Shown piece by piece: positions 45,699-55,540 of a DNA stretch of 64,000 nt; within the stretch, counting starts at the first letter, position 1; the number at the start of each line of letters is the position of its first letter. The stretch comes from Siderastrea siderea (lineage: Eukaryota; Cnidaria; Anthozoa; Scleractinia; Rhizangiidae), in NCBI GenBank assembly GCA_964030785.1, contig OZ034979.1, positions 10,005,383 through 10,069,382 on the forward strand, in the 5' to 3' direction. Both the position numbers and the translations under genes were made by a program. A model generated the notes under the pieces. That model worked only from the letters and a program-made list of their open reading frames with translations. It was not told the origin of the DNA and ran no database searches.

Positions 45699-48600
45699 CG
45701 ACGACAATGACGAAGACGATGACGATGACTGCCACAGCTCGCCACGCCATCAGCGAGTTCTTTCGCGTCCCACAAATAAGAGTTACGTTCAGGTGGTCAT
45801 GAAAATCAACTACAGGATCACCAAAGTCGTTCCAGAGCTATTTTTGAGGTTAAATAAAGGCGTTAGTTTCTACTACTCCTATAATTCTTTGTGTGGCAAG
45901 CTGAATAATATTAAATAAGAAACTGGTGTGCTGTGACGGTCGGGAAGTGAAACACAAGATCGTTCTGAAGAAGGACTAACTCTCGAAACCGGTCAACTTT
46001 AGAATTCCTTTACGGTGGCCAATTTACCTTGTCAACTTGTTTGATAAATCCAAAGTTTTGTATTGTGGGGTCGGTCTGATCATGCAGATTAGTGACCTTA
46101 TCAACCTCGCTAGCGGAAAAGTCAAGTGTCCCCTTACCAAAAGGTGTCTCGGGTAAACTGGAAAACCCTGTTCTGCCGGCGTCTGGTGTATGATAACCAA
46201 CAGGCTGAATCATCAAATGACAATTAAGACCTTCTTCCTCCAACGCCTCTTTCATCAGAAGGACAGTTTCAAGAGACATGGAGGGATCAAACTTGCAGTT
46301 CACTCCAATGATGTCAGTACCTGACAAAATAATAATAACAATCATCATCATCCTCACCATCATCAGCATCATGCACTTTAAAGCCGCGCATTCCGGTGGA
46401 TTCTGAGACCATGTTGTCATCATGACCATGCGCTGTGTAAGCGATGGCAAAAGGCAAGATTTAGTGGTAAGAGTTATGACTTGTGTCGGTGGATTAGACT
46501 AGATACTTTGCTTCGGCAAGTCTTAACCGACCGTATACGCCGCCTTGCGATCCGGTGAGCAACGATTAAAAGGGTCAGTGTTTTGTGGCACCTAATCCTA
46601 CCAATTAATAGGTACATGACTAACACGCAGACATAAAATAAACGCTTGTAACAGTTATATCACAAGTAAAAGCAACTTTAAAATTATTGCACGAAACAGT
46701 TGTACATGAGATCATAGTCATGAGTTATTCACGCACGAGTTTAAGTGGAATATTAATTGTTTTACATGAAAACAACTCTGGATTACAAAAAATGTTTAAT
46801 TTAACATTGAGAAGAAATTTTACTGTTACAAGAAGAAAACTTCTGTTTTTCTCTTTTCTGCACGATCTCTACACTGGGGAAATTCCACTACCTCTTTTGG
46901 CCAGTCTAACTGCGCATTCTCCAACAGGTACATTGTTGGAATCCCCAGCAGGACCAATACACATGGTGACGGCGGTTGGTTTCCCTGTGGACTTCATCAC
47001 CTCTACCGCCCACTCAGCTTCCTCGGCATACTCAAAGAACTGAGGAGATTGACGTTAATAAGGATAACGTTGCTACAAAAGTAACAGTGCATTAGCTTAC
47101 ACCAGAGCATTGTCTTAAAATCGATTCAAGCCATGAAGCCTCTAGACTGCGTCGCAGATGTAATCTAACCCTCGGCTGAACTGAATTGACGCTGTGTTTA
47201 TATGCGTTGTCTGCAACATTTATAGCCTGCCCGCAGACGTCTCCTATTTCCTTTGCTTCGTGCGGAAAAGAACAAGGCTGCATATGGCGATCTGGCGATG
47301 TCCCTGTACCGCGTGAAGCAAAGGAAATAGGAGACGTCTGCAAGCAGGCTACAACATTTACATAAGGAAGAGAAAAAGCATAAAGCCGCGGCTACACGAG
47401 CGAATTTTTGTTTGCGATGGTGACGCGATTTTTTGGAAAATTGTCGCGTCGCCAGCGCGCGGTGAAAATCGCATGTGTAGCCACCCTCGCACAGGTGATG
47501 CGACAGATTAAAAAATCGCAGAAAAAAATCGCTAGAAATTCAGTGAGTTGAATTTTTTGTGACAAAATCACGGTCTTTGTCAGAGGGTGGCTACACTTGC
47601 GATTTTTGCCGCGCGCTGGCGACGCGACAATTTTAAAAAAATCGCATCACCATCGCAAGCAAAAAATCGCCCGTGTAGCCGCGGCTTAAGCCTGTCTCAG
47701 CAATCAGAAAATCCAAATCATTTTTGAGGAATATCTGAATTTGTGCGTCGAACCGCTTTTGTATATCATCCTTTCCAGCTCCGCCTGCATAAAGAGTACC
47801 CGTTTGGTTGATGGAACCTGCGCAGAACACCCCTCCTTCCTCTGCCACGTCCTTGGCCTGGTCACATGCCGACTGATTAATATCTTCAGTCTGTAAAAGG
47901 TTAAGAGATACCGAGGAATAAACAAACTATAGAAACTTATCAGGTGTGCGAGATTTGTAGCCTTACAACCTTGTGGTCTTTTCACAATCTTATGTAACAT
48001 AATCACGCGCAGATCGGACTACCAAACAAGGACAACAACACGTGCCAGGAGAGAGTTGAGTCTGTGAGCGAAATTAGCGAGTAATCGAGTATTGTACCGC
48101 GAATTTTGGGATTAAAACAGTGAAACTACAACGCAAGGTGTGATTATTTCGTTTACCGTTGGAGTGTTCGGTAAACAGGCATGGTACTTATGTCCAGTTT
48201 CTGTAGAAAAGAGCGCTAGCATCTATAAATACATCAAAGCAGGGCGATATTCCTCAAATTTGCTCCGTAAGCAGACAACAGACTGTACCAGACTTTCCTC
48301 TCTTCCAAAGACACGTCTGACGTAACAAAGGAGTAAAAGCGCGCGCCCAGAAACCAGCCAATAAGATGCGCTTGGCAGCCTACGTGACGCCAGCAAGCGT
48401 AGCGGTTTGGATTTGCGCTTGCGACTTATTTTTATTTTTTCCTTCAACGCAAAGCCGACCTCACAATCCTAAAGGCCAGGACTTGCACCTTCAGAAGTCC
48501 AAATAAAGTATCAAATACAGTATCAGTACCAGTACAGTATCAATAACGTATTGCACGAACCAGAACTCGAAGCAAAACTATACAACCGTTGTCAAGAGAA

Positions 48601-51600
48601 GATAACATGCGACCTATGCGCAGAAAAACACGCAACTGCTGCCACAGTTAATAGAGAAACTGGTTTCATAACCAGCTCAGCAAAGCCCTTTGTTTTATGG
48701 ATTTCTTTGCCGTTTTTAGCCTTGACCTCGCACAAACAACCGGATAGTTTTGTAAATTTTGTATGAACAAGTAACCAGTAGAGATGTTACTCTTAAAACA
48801 AAATATTTTGCACTGTTGTGGTGCCTTCAACATAAATTTCTGCGACTTTGTTATGGTCTTTGAAACTTGCAAAGCTTCATAACTAGTCCCTCAACTAACT
48901 ATGCTGCTGCCACGTGCGGCAAAAGACGCAACCGGCGCTAAACGCGCTGCATTAACATGGAACCGATGACAAGCGCAGGAAAACAAGCAACCGGTGCCCT
49001 GAAGCGCGGAAAAACATGCAAGCGGTATCAAGTGCGGTAAAACATGCAAGCGGAATCAAGTGCGGTAAAACATGCACCCGGTGCCAAGCGCGGTAAAACA
49101 TGCACCCGGTGCCAAGCGAGGGAAAACATGCAACTGTTGCCAGGCACGAGAAAACTTGTAACCGCTGTTTAGGATTGGTTGAGACAATAACTGCATGCGC
49201 TGGTTGTTCAAAGGTTGGATATCTAACATCCACTGGAAAGATTATTCCTTTGTATTCATTTAGCCGATAAAAAAGGATTAATAAATTGTACAATTTCTTT
49301 GGAAAAAGCTATGTAATCTTTTATTTGGCAACTATTGAGGAGGCTCATCAGAGGCTCATCTCAGTCGCGTTTTCTTGTGTTTTGACTCAAGATGCCTCCC
49401 GTCGACTGCGAAACCTCCGAAGAGTATTTCTACGATTCGGAACAGTCTTTAGCTTCCGAAGTATCAGAGGATTCATTTAATTCGGCAAATGAAGAATTTT
49501 TCTTACCGTACGATGTAAGAACTGATGTCAGGAGATTTCAGCTTATAAGCTTGTAAACAAACTGTTCAAAGTTGTTTTTCTCGCCTTATTGGCGGGAGTT
49601 CAAAATATGCGCGAAATAATGCTTATACAGTGAGTACAGTTCAGGCACAAGTTGCTCAAAAAGCGGATAACTCTTATCCAATGGATAAATGGCTGTCCAG
49701 CTATTCGAAAAATTGATGTTCTAAGCTGTGGAAATTTAGACAAAACACCTATAAAAAGTCTAGAATTTGATGCTCGCGAATTCTCAAGCATCGGTCGATC
49801 GATTTTATTGTTCGCTTCGTTGGAGAAATAAAAGAAGCTATATTTTGTTTGCCATTGTTTATATTCATTCCATATTGTAAAGCATTGAGATTTTTGGCCA
49901 TTCTTAGCATAGTATGGGAAACTTTCTTGAAGAGCCGTAATGCTGTAGTCATGTGGCAGTCAACTCAAAACATGAAACTTATCGTGTCCATCACAGTACC
50001 GGTTAATGCATTGAAACACAAGCGCTTGGCGTTTCTAAATATTTTGAACAGTTTTTGTAGAATTCTCAACTTGAGCCGAAAAAAGTGAAATAAACCAAGA
50101 CCTTCTTTTAAGAACTGGAGGCCTTGTGTGACCGGAATCTAAATATTTGTAGTGCAAATCAAATTTAAGCCACAAGGAAAATTTTCTGCTGCTCAACAAC
50201 AACATGCAGACCGCCAAGGAAACGAAGCTTTCACTTGCTTTATTCACTGCGTAAAAATAATAAATTGACATTTAATCATTTTTCTTAGTAGTTCATTTAC
50301 TAAGATTGCTATGACAGTTAAAAGAAAGAACATTGTAAAACCCTGAGATAAATAGTGGCGTGTGATATTTTTTCCTAACTTAAATTTCCACGCAAGACGA
50401 GCCAACCTACCGACATGATCGAAGCCTTTATATACTTCGAACAATAATGTCAATCGACTCTTCAGCGACAGGGAATAAGGAGAAAAGTTTCTCGACATTC
50501 AGGATGGTATGCTATACAATAACTGTCCATGCTTCCAAGCGATTACTGCTTTGAAATTAACACACGCGGAATTAAAAAAAAAAGCTAAGCAATACAAACT
50601 ATTGGCTTAATCGCGGCGGTCCTGCATTCGCCCAGGATGCATTTTATGATGACTACGCGGAAGATCTTCGCGCTAGCAGACAGCAGAACTGAAAGGGTTT
50701 TCCACAAGCAAAATAAATTTTAAAATATGTTAAAAGAAAAAAGTTTTGCAAAATGGTGGATGCGTTGAAAAAGAAACAAACTATCACTTCAACTGCGTTA
50801 AGATTAGGTACCTTTCGTCTCGTTTTTTCCGGATCTTTCTTTCCGTATAGTTGAAATGAACAATGGAATAATCGACCTCTGGGATCCTTCGACATGAACA
50901 GCCCGCTGGAAACACTCGTCCGTGAAGTGATCAGAACAGCCGACAAAAATACCTCTCGGGTTGAAATTTGCACTGTGTGTGAGTACGAACATTATCCATT
51001 TTTCCATTGCGGGTCCGCTTGCAAGGCTTTGATGAAGCGAAATACCAGCTCGGTGGTTGGATTTATTGTTGTAGCGTTGTACAACACAAATAATACCCTT
51101 CATAACTGCTGCAGCAACGAAAATTTCAAGGCCGTACAGCAAACAGTTGGCACGAAATCTTCCCTCGACAACAGTTACATTTCCCACGGCAAGTAATCGA
51201 TTGAAGCCTGACTTGGTTTGAGGTGAGCCTCTAACGTCACTTCCGCTAATTCGCAAGCCAGCTTCCGGAACAAGGGCCAGTAATGGCGGCCGTAAAATCT
51301 CGACAGAAACCGTTCGAAAAAAGCGACTTCCAGTCATCGTAGTGAGTTGAAATTTGGCATGGTGACTAACAACCACAGACTATTTTCGAAAATGCAAAAA
51401 TATGGAATACCAAAATACTGGTCCCAGTGGCACTTTAAGGAGGGAATAAATTCAACTGCAATTTCTTTCAATGGTCAAAAGAGCAAATACCGTTAGGTCC
51501 ATCTCAAGATCATCCATGGAAAATGTGAAAGCTTGAATAACATCTGCTCCAGCTCGGAGAAATTCACGATGAAGCTGGCGAACTTAAAACAAAATCGTTA

Positions 51601-53170
51601 CAAGCACTACAAACTTGATTAGATTCCCAACTTCCGCTTAGAATAGTTCCTGTCATCCAGAATTTTATTTTTGTGACCTTTTGGTAAAAAGGAGATAAAA
51701 AGAAGACTAATAACACAATCAAGGTTTCAAAATCCACAACAGAAAACGTAAACCATCAGAACGCCTTCTAAAAAGACAGCGATCTTGATCACCACGTCAT
51801 GTAAGCAAGGCTTGAATTATTCCTCTTTTTCGGTTGTTTTCAACCTCGTCCCAGGGCCTTCTCCTCGTTCAAAATGGCGGTCGGAGAAACCCCAACCTCG
51901 TCCCCAGGGTCTTCTCCTCGTTCAAAATGGCGGTCGGAGAAACCCCTGGGCAAGGCTGCCAAAATGGCTCCAAAAATTCGTTAGCATTTTGTCACGTAAA
52001 CACTTTGAAATGCCTTCGTTCCGTTTGAACAACGATTTCAGATTGCAAAAAAACAAACAGGGCCACCAGACGCTAAAACCAACCTCCGAAAAAGCCGTTT
52101 CATAACGTGTCACGTGACAAAATACTCCACGATTCTTGGAGTATTTCAGCAGCCTTGGCCAGGGGTTTCTCCGACCGCCATTTTGAACGAGGAGAAGGCC
52201 CTGGGGACGAGGTTGGAGAAACCCCTGGCCAAGGCTGCTGAAATACTCCGTGAATTCGTGGAGTATTTTGTCATGTGACACATGAAGAAATGGCTTTTTC
52301 GGAGGTCGTTTCCAGCATCTGGCAGCCCTGTGTGCTTTCTGCAATCGGAAACCGTTATTCAAACAAAACGAAGACATTTCATCGAGTTTACGTGAGGAAA
52401 TTCTTACGAACTTTTGGAGCCACTTTGGCAGCCTTGGCCAGGGGTTTTTCCGGCCGCCATTTTGAACGAGGAGAAGGCCCTGGGGACGAGGTTGGGTTGT
52501 TTTGACTGCAACTCAAGTTGACATTTTCTTTCCCATCCACTATTTTAGTATGGGTGTCCCTGCCCCTTTGTTGGTTTACTAGTGTCTTGTTTCTTTCGTG
52601 TTTTTCAAGCTTTCTATTCTTTACTGTAAATAATTCCCAACAGATCTTGCAGTTTTTTCACTCCTAGCTGCAGCAAATGGAGCTGAAATGAAGCAATACT
52701 CTGCTACATAGCTAACAAGAATGACTTCTGAAATAAGAAAGAAGAGGTGTAATTCATCACCACATGTATGTGGTCCAGCAAAAGGCTTGCACTTAGCTTG
52801 CTCTCACACCAGTTCATTAAGTGGAAATGGGCTCACATACCAGCTTTCACAGACAAATGATTGACAGCTATGTCTGGGAAGAGGGCAGGAAGCAAGAAGT
52901 AAAAAAAACCCTGCCAATCCCCCCTTCCAAACACCCCCCCCCCCCCTCTCTGCCCATTCCCCAACTCTGAAGCTAGGCAAGAGGAAGAATAAAGACAAAA
53001 ATAACTGAGAATAAAAAGAGTTAATTCTGACCTGCTTCTGGACTTTCCAAAGTGCACTCAGGGGTAAAGGGCCCTGCCCTGACATACCCTCTCTTCTCCA
53101 AAGCATATGACATCCCACCATCTCCAACTAGCACTTCCCCTGCATCAAGACGATCTAGAACTGTGCCTTT
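33719..53170 (-). CDS. BHMT: BHMT copy 2 (exons 2-9), possibly defective
   Basis: A second BHMT paralogue. Exons: 2 53032-53170, 3 51491-51582, 4 47696-47890, 5 46892-47039, 6 46138-46320, 7 45283-45413, 8 44402-44499, 9 33719-33806 (stop at 33719-33721). Zinc ligands known for the family are present: the Cys of IIGVNC (exon 6) and the Cys pair of GGCCGFEP (exon 7). Exon 9 reads [19 protein letters not shown] and ends soon after, so the protein would be about 360 residues against 406 for human BHMT, shorter at the C-terminus. All exons are open and phases match the other copies, but exon 4 is followed by ACAGGC instead of a GT donor. No convincing start exon was found: 54137-54154 (MRDSYK, weak donor) is a poor candidate, and a good donor at 53886 has no in-frame ATG. 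Intron 8 is 10.6 kb and full of transposons. Confidence 0.85.
34175..34337 (-). mobile_element. hAT-like MITE, left half, interrupted
   Basis: Matches the reverse complement of the right half of 28826-29249, begins CAGGG, is preceded by TTTTTCA, and breaks off after AAATTCCT. The other half resumes at 41477. Confidence 0.7.
34338..34836. other. Left part of the inserted segment
   Basis: Holds a CCACCATGG start-like context at 34519 without a continuing gene, and GGGTAACCACGCATTTTTC at about 34739, whose inverted copy lies just beyond the Kolobok at about 40972-40990. Confidence 0.4.
34841..35050 (+). promoter_or_regulatory. Kolobok left TIR, likely transposase promoter
   Basis: Contains CCGCCATCTT at 34984 (YY1-type motif, minus orientation) and a perfect CRE TGACGTCA at 35037-35044, 104 bp before the transposase start codon. 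Both sites are mirrored in the right TIR. Confidence 0.55.
35148..38084 (+). CDS. Kolobok-type THAP-domain transposase, two exons
   Basis: Exons 35148-35498 and 35961-38084 join in phase 0 (donor GTGAGT, acceptor CACCCAAAG) into 824 residues. The N-terminal THAP finger has C5/C9, the Trp of [15 protein letters not shown] (CxxH) and GSVPSLF in the AVPTIF position; it binds DNA. Then come three imperfect repeats of about 27-30 residues ([12 protein letters not shown]), an acidic Asp tract, a zinc-ribbon-like cluster (FCPKC...C...H..C, about 361-395) and an RNase H-like catalytic domain with D481/D485 ([10 protein letters not shown]), D568 ([11 protein letters not shown]) and E700 (YHSEQLKYC). 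MPHCCVPGC is chosen as the start, as is usual for THAP proteins; an upstream in-frame Met at 35049 would add 33 residues. The frame is open, so the element may be active. Confidence 0.9.
38085..39573. other. Kolobok spacer between convergent genes
   Basis: 1.5 kb of AT-rich DNA without an ORF above about 70 codons; the two 3' UTRs presumably meet here. Confidence 0.6.
39574..40651 (-). CDS. P2X7 intracellular (ballast) domain protein carried by Kolobok
   Basis: Exons 40440-40651 (ATG, 70 acidic Ser/Glu-rich residues) and 39574-39991 join in phase 2, with the shared Trp (LD-W-CTCENC), to give 209 residues. The second exon carries the cysteine-rich module known as the C-terminal cytoplasmic domain of the P2X7 receptor: [58 protein letters not shown]. 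In P2X7 this module binds zinc and guanine nucleotide; here there are no channel transmembrane helices, so it is a soluble stand-alone version. It lies wholly inside the Kolobok and starts just within the right TIR, so it is very likely an element-encoded accessory protein. Its role is unknown. Confidence 0.85.
40757..40958 (-). promoter_or_regulatory. Kolobok right TIR, likely promoter of the P2X7-tail gene
   Basis: Mirror of the left TIR: CRE TGACGTCA at 40766-40773 and AAGATGGCGG (YY1-type) at 40817-40826, 115 and 166 bp upstream of the start codon. Confidence 0.55.
41101..41319 (+). pseudogene. Crypton-derived (DUF3504/ZMYM-like) N-terminal fragment
   Basis: The frame [15 protein letters not shown], then [15 protein letters not shown] and [10 protein letters not shown], matches the start of the tyrosine-recombinase-derived domain seen in ZMYM2/QRICH1/KIAA1958-type proteins and their cnidarian relatives. 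The expected next block (an SIRFGLNRYL-like motif) is altered to [10 protein letters not shown], followed at once by a stop and a MITE. No recombinase core is present, so it is a broken fragment. Confidence 0.6.
41320..41476. mobile_element. 157-bp foldback element AAAACAATTA
   Basis: AAAACAATTA to TAATTGTTTA, with TCAGTGGCGAGTAGATCAATT/AATTGATCTGCTCGCCACTGA as inner arms. It forms the right border of the segment that interrupts the hAT-like MITE. Confidence 0.75.
41477..41694 (-). mobile_element. hAT-like MITE, right half, interrupted
   Basis: Resumes at TTTTCGGAGGGACAAATATG, matching the point where 34175-34337 stops, and ends CTCGTTGGGTACACCTG followed by TTTTTCA, the same bases that precede the left half. 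Confidence 0.7.
41935..42300 (+). pseudogene. LINE reverse-transcriptase ORF, C-terminal remnant
   Basis: Two frames contain [13 protein letters not shown] and, after a stop and frameshift, [40 protein letters not shown]. This is the usual order at the very end of non-LTR retrotransposon ORF2 proteins in cnidarians. It is 5'-truncated and dead. Confidence 0.75.
42301..42696. other. Spacer with CRE-like site
   Basis: Nothing coding. TGACGTAA at about 42657 lies 40 bp before the ATG of the next exon. Confidence 0.4.
42697..42925 (+). CDS. Unrecognised gene, probable first coding exon
   Basis: ATG opens 76 codons ([15 protein letters not shown], then [20 protein letters not shown] and WHYQEMVTK) up to a GTAGGT donor, phase 1. 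It is hydrophilic with no signal peptide or known motif. It lies inside intron 8 of BHMT copy 2 on the opposite strand. No second exon was identified. It could be a nested gene or the 5' exon of a lost transposon. Confidence 0.35.
43366..43615 (+). repeat. Dispersed copy of the triplication-unit gene segment
   Basis: Reverse-complement relative of 16380-16600: ACAACAAT, GAGCAGTTTCATTGGTCC, TTTTGGCGCCTTTTTC and GTCATGTGATCGATT occur in the same order. The ORF over it is open but diverged. Confidence 0.6.
43616..44401. other. BHMT copy 2 intron 8, right part
   Basis: Nothing recognised apart from AAAC repeats near 43870. Confidence 0.45.
44668..44917 (+). mobile_element. CAATTATTCACC-family element, complete copy
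   Basis: TTAACAATTATTCACC at the left; GAGGTGAATAATTG and CCACTGGTTTGGTATA inside and at the right. Sister of 3868-4082. It lies in intron 7 of BHMT copy 2. Confidence 0.65.
45545..45735 (+). repeat. GAC/GAT trinucleotide microsatellite
   Basis: GAC units from 45550, interrupted, then GAT and GAC units to 45730. It produces artefactual poly-His and poly-Met frames. Confidence 0.9.
45736..46891 (-). other. BHMT copy 2 introns 6 and 5 around exon 6
   Basis: Apart from exon 6 (46138-46320) no signal is seen. Confidence 0.5.
47223..47351. mobile_element. 129-bp MITE with perfect 9-bp target duplication
   Basis: Arms begin TAGCCTGC and end GCAGGCTA, with GACGTCTCC/GGAGACGTC and the CCTATTTCCTTTGCTTC stretch repeated inverted. 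CAACATTTA flanks both sides exactly. The length and 9-bp duplication fit a Mutator-type non-autonomous element, in intron 4 of BHMT copy 2. Confidence 0.8.
47384..47686. mobile_element. 303-bp foldback element (Harbinger-like) at BHMT copy 2 exon 4
   Basis: Terminal inverted repeats AGCCGCGGCTACACG face each other, and the arms pair over about 100 bp (GCGATTTTT, GCGCGCTGGCGACGCGACAATTTT). The flanks are TAA on both sides, a 3-bp target duplication as in PIF/Harbinger elements. No ORF of its own. It lies nine bases from the end of BHMT exon 4. Confidence 0.75.
47696..47890 (-). other. BHMT copy 2 exon 4 without a GT donor
   Basis: The 195-nt exon matches exon 4 of copies 1 and 3 in length, phase and sequence ([15 protein letters not shown] to DFLIAE). 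In the sisters GAG is followed by GTAGGG or GTAAAC; here it is followed by ACAGGC, and a foldback element begins nine bases on. Translation runs on for 15 codons into that element to an in-frame GTGATG at 47650, which could act as a phase-0 replacement donor, then four codons (VMRF, F) to a stop. Confidence 0.8.
47891..48912. other. BHMT copy 2 intron 3, left part
   Basis: Short CAGTATCAGTAC repeats near 48510; otherwise nothing recognised. Confidence 0.4.
48913..49150 (+). repeat. About 28-bp tandem repeat
   Basis: Six or so units of AAGCGCGGTAAAACATGCA plus CCCGGTGCC. A related inverted tract (GCACGTTTTCCCGCACTTGGC) is at 57240-57310. Confidence 0.8.
49392..49514 (+). CDS. Acidic first exon of a possible transposon gene
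   Basis: ATG opens 41 codons ([18 protein letters not shown]) rich in Ser, Glu and Asp up to a GTAAGA donor in phase 0. It reads toward a minus-strand THAP exon at 50812-51103, an arrangement like the two genes of the Kolobok at 34.8-41 kb. No downstream exon is seen, so it may be a remnant. Confidence 0.35.
50812..51103 (-). pseudogene. THAP-domain exon, degenerate
   Basis: From [46 protein letters not shown], then a GTACCT donor. The order and the CxxH (CSDHF) fit a THAP finger, but the second Cys expected in CVVQRxNN is a Tyr and the AVPTIF-like end is altered (IPLFISTI). No catalytic exon is nearby. TTAA at 51435-51438 could mark an element end, but no matching left end was found. Confidence 0.6.
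51836..52497. mobile_element. Nested foldback elements AACCTCGTCCCCAGGG
   Basis: CAACCTCGTCCCCAGGG, CTCGTTCAAAATGGCGG and AACCCCTGG occur twice direct at the left (51846, 51893) and twice inverted (52150-52215, 52430-52495), with a further direct AGAAACCCCTGGCCAAGG at 52216. One copy has inserted into or beside another. Confidence 0.75.
52498..53031 (-). other. BHMT copy 2 intron 2, right part
   Basis: Poly-C run at 52935-52948; otherwise nothing recognised. Confidence 0.4.
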
Positions 53171-55540
53171 CTGTATGATATCAAGAAAAACAAACAAGAA
53201 AAAAACAATGGTATGAGACAACAAATTTTAATTTGTGGTCTGCAGCAGCAAGCATGAATAGACGATCGCTTCAACCTCTTCCCCAGGTTCTTCCCAACAT
53301 TCAAAATGTGCCCTCATCTTAAAAATGTAGATGGCACTAGGGACAAGGTTGCACTTGCCCCGCATGGACAACAATGCTCCCTGAGTTTCAATATGTCTTC
53401 TTTACATGTGTCCTAATAGAGCAGAAAGAAAAGAGACCCAACAGGAACAAGGTTGTCGCACACTCTCTTGTGTAAAAGTCTTGTCAAAAAATTGCTGTTT
53501 TGCACTTTATGCTGAGAATGGATTCACACTCTTGAATTACCTAAACATTTCAGGTACTCAAGTAAAAGATACCTTTTTGTGTGTTGAAAATGAGGACCTA
53601 TGGCGAAGAAAGCAAACGATAAGCTGACTGAATTTCCTGATATAACTTCTTTGGCACTCCCTTGGATTATGATAAACCTGATTTAATACCCCCCCCTCCC
53701 CCCACATCCCCTCACACAAGTCTTCCCATTACATCAGCTGAAAAGGAGACAGAGAGACACACCACAAATAGTGTGACTATTAATTAATATATTGGTAATA
53801 AATGTATGGGGAATATTAAAAGCCAGATTTCATAAATGATAGGTGTATTACAGATGTTAAATAAACTGAACCTCATTTTTCTATACCTGTTGTGCTTTGC
53901 CACTGTTGTCCAGTGAAACGAATTATTAAATAAATTCATGACTGTCGTCACTCACGGCTAAATGACTGAAAATAGTAGGTTAATTTGCAGGGACACATTT
54001 TCCAACAATTTGACGGTATTGCCGTTTTATATGTAAATTAAGATCATCATTCAATCAATATATCGTTTACATTTACAAGTTTTAGTACAAAACTAGTACA
54101 AATAGAATCAAGCAAATATCAGTACGATCGCGTGACCTTGTAACTGTCACGCATGAAAATCATGCACAGTAGGTTATCAGTCATCACGCAACGTTGGAAT
54201 GACGGTTGCGTCTGGTTTGGGGATGTCGGAGAAAGATAGAAATATTGAACATACTTAAAGACTGCGACTTTATGAGAAATTTGGGGGTTTTATGTGCATC
54301 AGAATCTTTTGAATTTAAACGCTATGCTATCTTGATTTCAGTTCTTCGGCGAGATCGAAGACGAACAATTCATCGGCAAAGCGAGCTCACGCCAGAAAAC
54401 TCTGCTAGTATTAAAGTGTACGACAAACAAAACACAAAGATTGATTTTCTGTCTCGAGTACGTGAAGTTATGTGATTCGTCATGATACAACCTACCTCTG
54501 TTTGGCAGTCTGTTTGGAACAAAACTTTCTCGTTACACATCTCGTTACACAACTTTCTCGTTACACAACTCTTGTAGTTCTACAAATGTCAGTGGTTTGC
54601 CTTGGAAATGGCAGAAGTTGGAGCCACTTCATGGCCATTTTTAAATATTTCAGTGCGTTCGTTCTAGTGGAATGCGAGAGCAAATTTCAGAAATGGAGAC
54701 GGCTCTCGTAGTTTAATAGGGGGCTAGGGTAAAGTATAGGGCGAATTGGATTGTGGGGGAGGGGGAAGGGGTTCCTGTTTCTCTTCCCAGTCCCGCACGG
54801 CTCGCTTCTGCCTGATCACCAGCTAAGAACACAGTGTACCATAGTCTAAGGGGAAATTTTATTTCAAGGATCATTGCATTGGTCATTACAACAAGAGCGC
54901 ACTACAGTAATTGTTCTTCACTGATTAATTACATTTTGTTGAACAGGTCAGTTCATTAAAGCCTGGTTTTCACTTGGGACGCAAACACGCTAGCGCTCAA
55001 GCACAATTCGGAGAATCAGAATCACTCTTTCTTCTTGTGGTTATTTTATGTTCCGTTTTCACGTGCGACACATACACAGCCGTAGTGATAAGAATCAAAA
55101 TACGCTTTATATGCTTACATCACACCCGTTTACCACAAGGGTCTTATACTTGCATGCACCATTCATAAAATGAGATCAAAGGAACTTAAAATTAATAGCG
55201 GGAGTTTCATAACATTGAACAAAGGCCAGAGAGAAATTGAGAAACCAAAGAAGAAAATTCATGAATAATTACTGTAAATAAGGCGAGGTAGGGCAAAAGC
55301 TCGAAGCCTCAGCGGTGTTTCAACTGGAGTTAACTGATTTGCAGTCTGATTTACCAGCAAGCAGTTTTGATACTCAATTAAAGTCGCAGAATTCCGGGAC
55401 AAGGCTTTGCATTGCCTCTAGATAATATGGTTTGCAAACGGTTCATGCAATTGTCTATGCCTTGCAATCGCACAAAAATAGAGTTTCAGAGCTTAACCAA
55501 ATAGATTCAACTTTTCCATTCAGCCCCGTTCGATATTGTT
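53171..55540. other. Upstream of BHMT copy 2 exon 2
   Basis: Should hold exon 1 and the promoter of copy 2, neither of which I can place. Fragment of the CAACCTCnTCCCCAGG family at 53273-53350. No other gene is supported. Confidence 0.35.

Noticed and set aside
45526..45802. Poly-Ile, poly-His and poly-Met ORFs
   Set aside because: Products of the GAC/GAT microsatellite in three frames.
53880..54160. Candidate exon 1 of BHMT copy 2
   Set aside because: 54137-54154 has a poor GTCACG donor; the site at 53886 has a good donor but no in-frame ATG after a stop. Neither could be accepted.
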